From assembly GCF_944324995.1 (NCBI RefSeq), contig NZ_CALUYL010000003.1:1-64000 (forward strand): DNA of 64,000 bases. Reading direction: 5' to 3'. Each line of letters opens with the position of its first letter. Position 1 is the first letter of the stretch. The translations under genes and the position numbers were made by a program. The notes under the pieces were generated by a model. That model worked only from the letters and a program-made list of their open reading frames with translations. It did no database searches and had not been told where the DNA came from. The stretch is from an uncultured Mailhella sp. (GTDB lineage Bacteria; Desulfobacterota; Desulfovibrionia; Desulfovibrionales; Desulfovibrionaceae). This document shows, piece after piece, positions 62,380 to 64,000 of the stretch.

Positions 62380-63240
62380 ATGATCATCGATTTTCGCGTA
62401 CGTCCGCCCTACGAAGGCAATCTTTCCCTCGGCATTTTCGGCAGCTGCTGGACCCCGCCCGCCGATCCTGCGGAAGAGATGTTCACCACCGCCGGAAGAG
62501 ATCCCATTCCTTCGGCCGACCAGCATTCCGTTCCGCTGCTTCTCCAGGAACTTGAGGAAGCGGGAGTGGCGGCCTCCGTACTCATGGGCCGTGTGAGCGA
62601 AGTGGGAACCTCCCATTCCTCCACCACCAACGACGACGCACTGCGTCTGAGCCGCGAACATCCCGGCAAGTTCTTCCCCTTCGTAGCGCTGGAACCCCGC
62701 TCCCCCCACGTCATGGAAGAACTGGAACTCCGCCGCAGTCAGGGCTTTGTCGGCGCCTGCATCGATCCGAGCTTCAGCAATCCTCCGCTGTACGCGGATG
62801 ATCCGCTCATCGACCCCATCTACGAGTACTGCCAGAATCACGGCATGATCATGTCCATCATGCAGAGCGGCCTCTACGTCAAGGACCTCACCTACACCCA
62901 TCCCATCCACGTGCAGCATGTGGCGCAAAAGTTCCCGCGCCTCAAAATCGTTGTCCCCCATGCCTGCTGGCCCTATCTGCAGCTCATGACCGGCGTGGCC
63001 ATGATGCACACCAACATCTGGCTCATTCCCGACTGCTACGCCTACATTCCCGGCATGTTCGGCGTGAACGACTTCGTCAACACCGCCAACACGCTGCTGC
63101 GTCACCGGGTGCTCTTTGCCAGCTCCTATCCCGTCCGCGGCATCGCCCAGAGCATAAAGATGTGGAAAGACCTGCCCTTCACCCCCGAGGCCCTTCAGCT
63201 CACCATGCACGACAATGCGGCCCGTCTGCTCGGGCTCTGA
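62380..63240 (+). CDS. Amidohydrolase family 2 protein
   Basis: A 286-residue TIM-barrel hydrolase of the amidohydrolase-2/ACMSD-like group. It begins IIDFRVRPPYEG, where the typical HxH metal motif is replaced by R-V-R, so classical metal binding at this position may be altered. Later parts such as GFVGACIDPSF and RLKIVVPHACWPY supply a His, and HDNAARLLGL is a normal ending. TTGGAG precedes the ATG, 16 bases after the reductase stop. Possible roles are lactonase, hydratase or decarboxylase in the same pathway as the reductase. Confidence 0.8.
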   Translation: MIIDFRVRPPYEGNLSLGIFGSCWTPPADPAEEMFTTAGRDPIPSADQHSVPLLLQELEEAGVAASVLMGRVSEVGTSHSSTTNDDALRLSREHPGKFFPFVALEPRSPHVMEELELRRSQGFVGACIDPSFSNPPLYADDPLIDPIYEYCQNHGMIMSIMQSGLYVKDLTYTHPIHVQHVAQKFPRLKIVVPHACWPYLQLMTGVAMMHTNIWLIPDCYAYIPGMFGVNDFVNTANTLLRHRVLFASSYPVRGIAQSIKMWKDLPFTPEALQLTMHDNAARLLGL

Positions 63241-63249
63241 GGAACGGCC

Positions 63250-64000
63250 ATGGACGCCATCAAGGAAATCGCGTCATTCGTCCGCGGAACATCCTTCGAC
63301 GATCTTCCCGACGCGGTCGTGAAGCACGACAAGGAACTCATCCTGGACACGATCGCCTGCGGTCTGGCGGGATCCGCAGCTCCCGGCTGCCGGGAACTCG
63401 CCCGCTGGGCCATCGATACCGGCGGCTCGCCGCAGGCCTCGCTGCTGGTGTTCGGAGGCAAGGTGCCCGCCATCCATGCAGGCATGGTCAACGCCACGCT
63501 TTTTCAGGCGCTGGACTTCGACGACACGCACGACAGGGCCATTGCCCATACCCACTGCACCTGCCTTGCCGCCGCCCTCGCCGTTGCGGAATACGCCGGA
63601 AACATCGACGGCAGGCACCTGCTTGCGGCCGTGACTCTCGGTGCGGAAGTCATGGGGCGCACAGGCCGGAGCATACACGCTCCTCTGCGCTTCAACCGCA
63701 CGGGAACCCTGGCCTATTTCGGCGCCGTCACCGCGGCGGGAAAACTCATGGGACTCTCGGAAGACGAACTTGTCGCCGCCTACGGCATCGCCTTTGCCCA
63801 GACGGGGGCAACACTGCAATCCAATATCGACGGCGCACTCGTCAAGCGCATGCATCCCGGCTTTGCCGTGCGCAGCGGCATTACGGCCTGTCAGCTCGCC
63901 CGGCTCGGCATTACCGGCCCCGTCAACGTGCTGGAAGGCCCCTACGGCTATATGTCTCTCTATGAAAACGGCAACTACAGCCGGGTGGAAATGCTGCGCG
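63250..64000 (+). CDS. MmgE/PrpD family protein, cut by window end
   Basis: The first 250 residues of an MmgE/PrpD protein that runs off the right edge. The dehydratase signature QALDFDDTHDRA is present, together with LILDTIACGLAGS and AHTHCTCLAAALA. Family members include 2-methylcitrate dehydratase and cis-aconitate decarboxylase, plus many uncharacterised enzymes. GAGGAACGGCC gives a good ribosome site for the ATG at 63250, nine bases after the amidohydrolase stop. With the reductase and amidohydrolase it forms an operon under a sigma-54 promoter. The substrate is unknown. Confidence 0.9.
   Translation, partial: MDAIKEIASFVRGTSFDDLPDAVVKHDKELILDTIACGLAGSAAPGCRELARWAIDTGGSPQASLLVFGGKVPAIHAGMVNATLFQALDFDDTHDRAIAHTHCTCLAAALAVAEYAGNIDGRHLLAAVTLGAEVMGRTGRSIHAPLRFNRTGTLAYFGAVTAAGKLMGLSEDELVAAYGIAFAQTGATLQSNIDGALVKRMHPGFAVRSGITACQLARLGITGPVNVLEGPYGYMSLYENGNYSRVEMLR

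Overview
The window looks like a chromosomal segment of a GC-rich member of the Desulfovibrionaceae, most likely close to Bilophila. The strongest evidence is the dissimilatory sulfite reductase operon (38340-41132). Its beta subunit carries a DsrD domain fused to its C-terminus, an arrangement described for Bilophila wadsworthia. It is followed by the DsrN/CbiA-type amidase. An [FeFe] hydrogenase, a NifU/NifS pair, a Re-citrate-synthase-like enzyme, a di-domain Mop protein and LpxC all fit an anaerobic Gram-negative sulfite-reducing deltaproteobacterium. Genes were assigned by reading motifs; no database search was run.

Layout. 286-8004 (minus): a tightly coupled five-gene operon of a SWIM zinc-finger protein, a DUF5691-like protein, a MoxR AAA ATPase, a DUF5682-like protein and a VWA protein, closed by a strong terminator at 107-144. 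Its role is not established, and it is the best candidate here for an under-described system. 8330-10518 (plus): a small NuoF-tail/ferredoxin protein and a group A [FeFe] hydrogenase. 10673-12689 (minus): nifU-nifS. 12900-19490 (minus): a phosphate/polyphosphate operon (Na/Pi symporter with PhoU tail, Ppk1, HD protein, Ppx) preceded by three 11-bp-spaced Pho half sites. 19587-31849: a DksA-like zinc finger, NSS transporter, nitrilase, BASS-like transporter, CorC-type protein, CGGC protein, M16 peptidase, Mop protein, and a lower-GC orphan gene lying just downstream of a tRNA-Ser(CGA).

32438-37714 (minus): RibF, a DsbA-like oxidoreductase, L-serine dehydratase and a Re-citrate-synthase-like enzyme with a C-terminal Cache sensor. 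38340-42651 (plus): dsrA, dsrBD, dsrN. 43095-47068 (minus): a polar amino acid ABC transporter without an ATPase, a lipoprotein and endonuclease III. 47355-51416: an adenosine-kinase-like PfkB protein facing an MFS/adenine deaminase pair, which suggests purine salvage. 51714-53181 (plus): an SDR and a ferritin. 53547-60234 (minus): housekeeping genes (lpxC, prmC, rnhA, an LTA-synthase-like sulfatase, a small CxxC protein, recR, lepB). 60459 to the right edge (plus): an Old-Yellow-Enzyme-type reductase, an amidohydrolase and a truncated MmgE/PrpD gene, led by a near-consensus sigma-54 promoter; this looks like an inducible catabolic operon of unknown substrate.

No rRNA, CRISPR array, integrase, transposase or prophage gene was seen. 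Most long open frames opposite the listed genes are GC-driven shadows.
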